From positions 80,951-144,950 of the forward strand of contig JANQRE010000023.1 of assembly GCA_028284705.1 (NCBI GenBank): a DNA stretch of 64,000 nt. The letters are read 5' to 3'. Shown one piece after another: positions 63,963 to 64,000 of this stretch; positions within the stretch are counted from its first letter, which is position 1, and every line of letters begins with the position of its first letter. Position numbers and translations under genes: made by a program. The DNA is from Paracoccaceae bacterium (GTDB taxonomy: Bacteria; Pseudomonadota; Alphaproteobacteria; Rhodobacterales; Rhodobacteraceae). The notes beneath the pieces were generated by a model. The model had not been told where the DNA came from. It did no database searches and saw nothing but the letters and a program-made list of their open reading frames with translations.

Positions 63963-64000
63963 TCGCCGTGGGGCAGCGGGCGCCGCGGACATGCGAAGTC

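Overview
The window is a GC-rich alphaproteobacterial chromosome segment, most likely from the Roseobacter group of the Rhodobacterales. The basis is gene order and family content: glyQ - small membrane protein - glyS - PPDK-like; ftsY - EamA - yciB; hflK - hflC - DUF2065 - Do-type protease; secG - pyrG; purA - DUF2842; an alphaproteobacterial SAM-II riboswitch ahead of metZ; and a GTTC-N7-GTTC LexA box. Most of it is housekeeping. No rRNA, tRNA, CRISPR array, phage or insertion sequence was recognised by eye.

Layout. 1-5 kb: end of a DMT transporter, a small PAAR-like secreted protein, then glmM-folP-folB and a SleB-type hydrolase. 5-11 kb: PPDK-like protein, glyS, a DUF6446-like protein and glyQ, all on the minus strand. 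11-16 kb: a SPOR/peptidoglycan-binding protein with a degenerate protease domain, an AruI-like ThDP enzyme and trkH. 16-20 kb: small accessory genes with two autoregulated-looking regulators (ArsR with an SRPBCC partner; HxlR divergent from a glutathione transferase), a VOC protein and a Usp protein. 20-23 kb: SAM-II riboswitch with terminator, metZ, folE2. 23-29 kb: TPR-sulfotransferase, yciB, an EamA transporter with a probable CTG start, ftsY, and a lytic transglycosylase. 29-38 kb: a fused NuoE/NuoF-like dehydrogenase subunit, AlkB-like hydroxylase, xseA, purD, an FG-GAP-like protein, ferredoxin, an SOS-boxed orphan OB-fold protein resembling the DnaE2 C-terminus, a lipoprotein and a fluoroacetate-dehalogenase-like hydrolase. 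38-50 kb: Do protease, TfoX-like, DUF2065, hflC, hflK, gor, rpiA, thiamine pyrophosphokinase, a large Ala/Glu-repeat protein, DUF2842 and purA. 50-53.5 kb: secG, pyrG, DUF1330, TerB-like.

The last 10 kb (54.3-63.9 kb) is one tightly packed plus-strand operon: a polar-amino-acid-type ABC importer with two binding proteins, an alpha/beta hydrolase set inside the transporter genes, two glutamine-synthetase-like ligases, a class I glutamine amidotransferase and a PuuB-like FAD oxidase. It reads as a gamma-glutamylation route for an imported amine, related to but not identical with the Puu putrescine pathway.

The most unusual non-coding features are two arrays of back-to-back 21-24 nt palindromes between convergent genes (37.7 kb and 48.7 kb) that share one identical pair of arms, and a family of GC-hairpin elements with a GGA(A)GTATTT-type tail at 13.1, 35.4 and 60.4 kb, one of which fills the only large gap in the amine operon.
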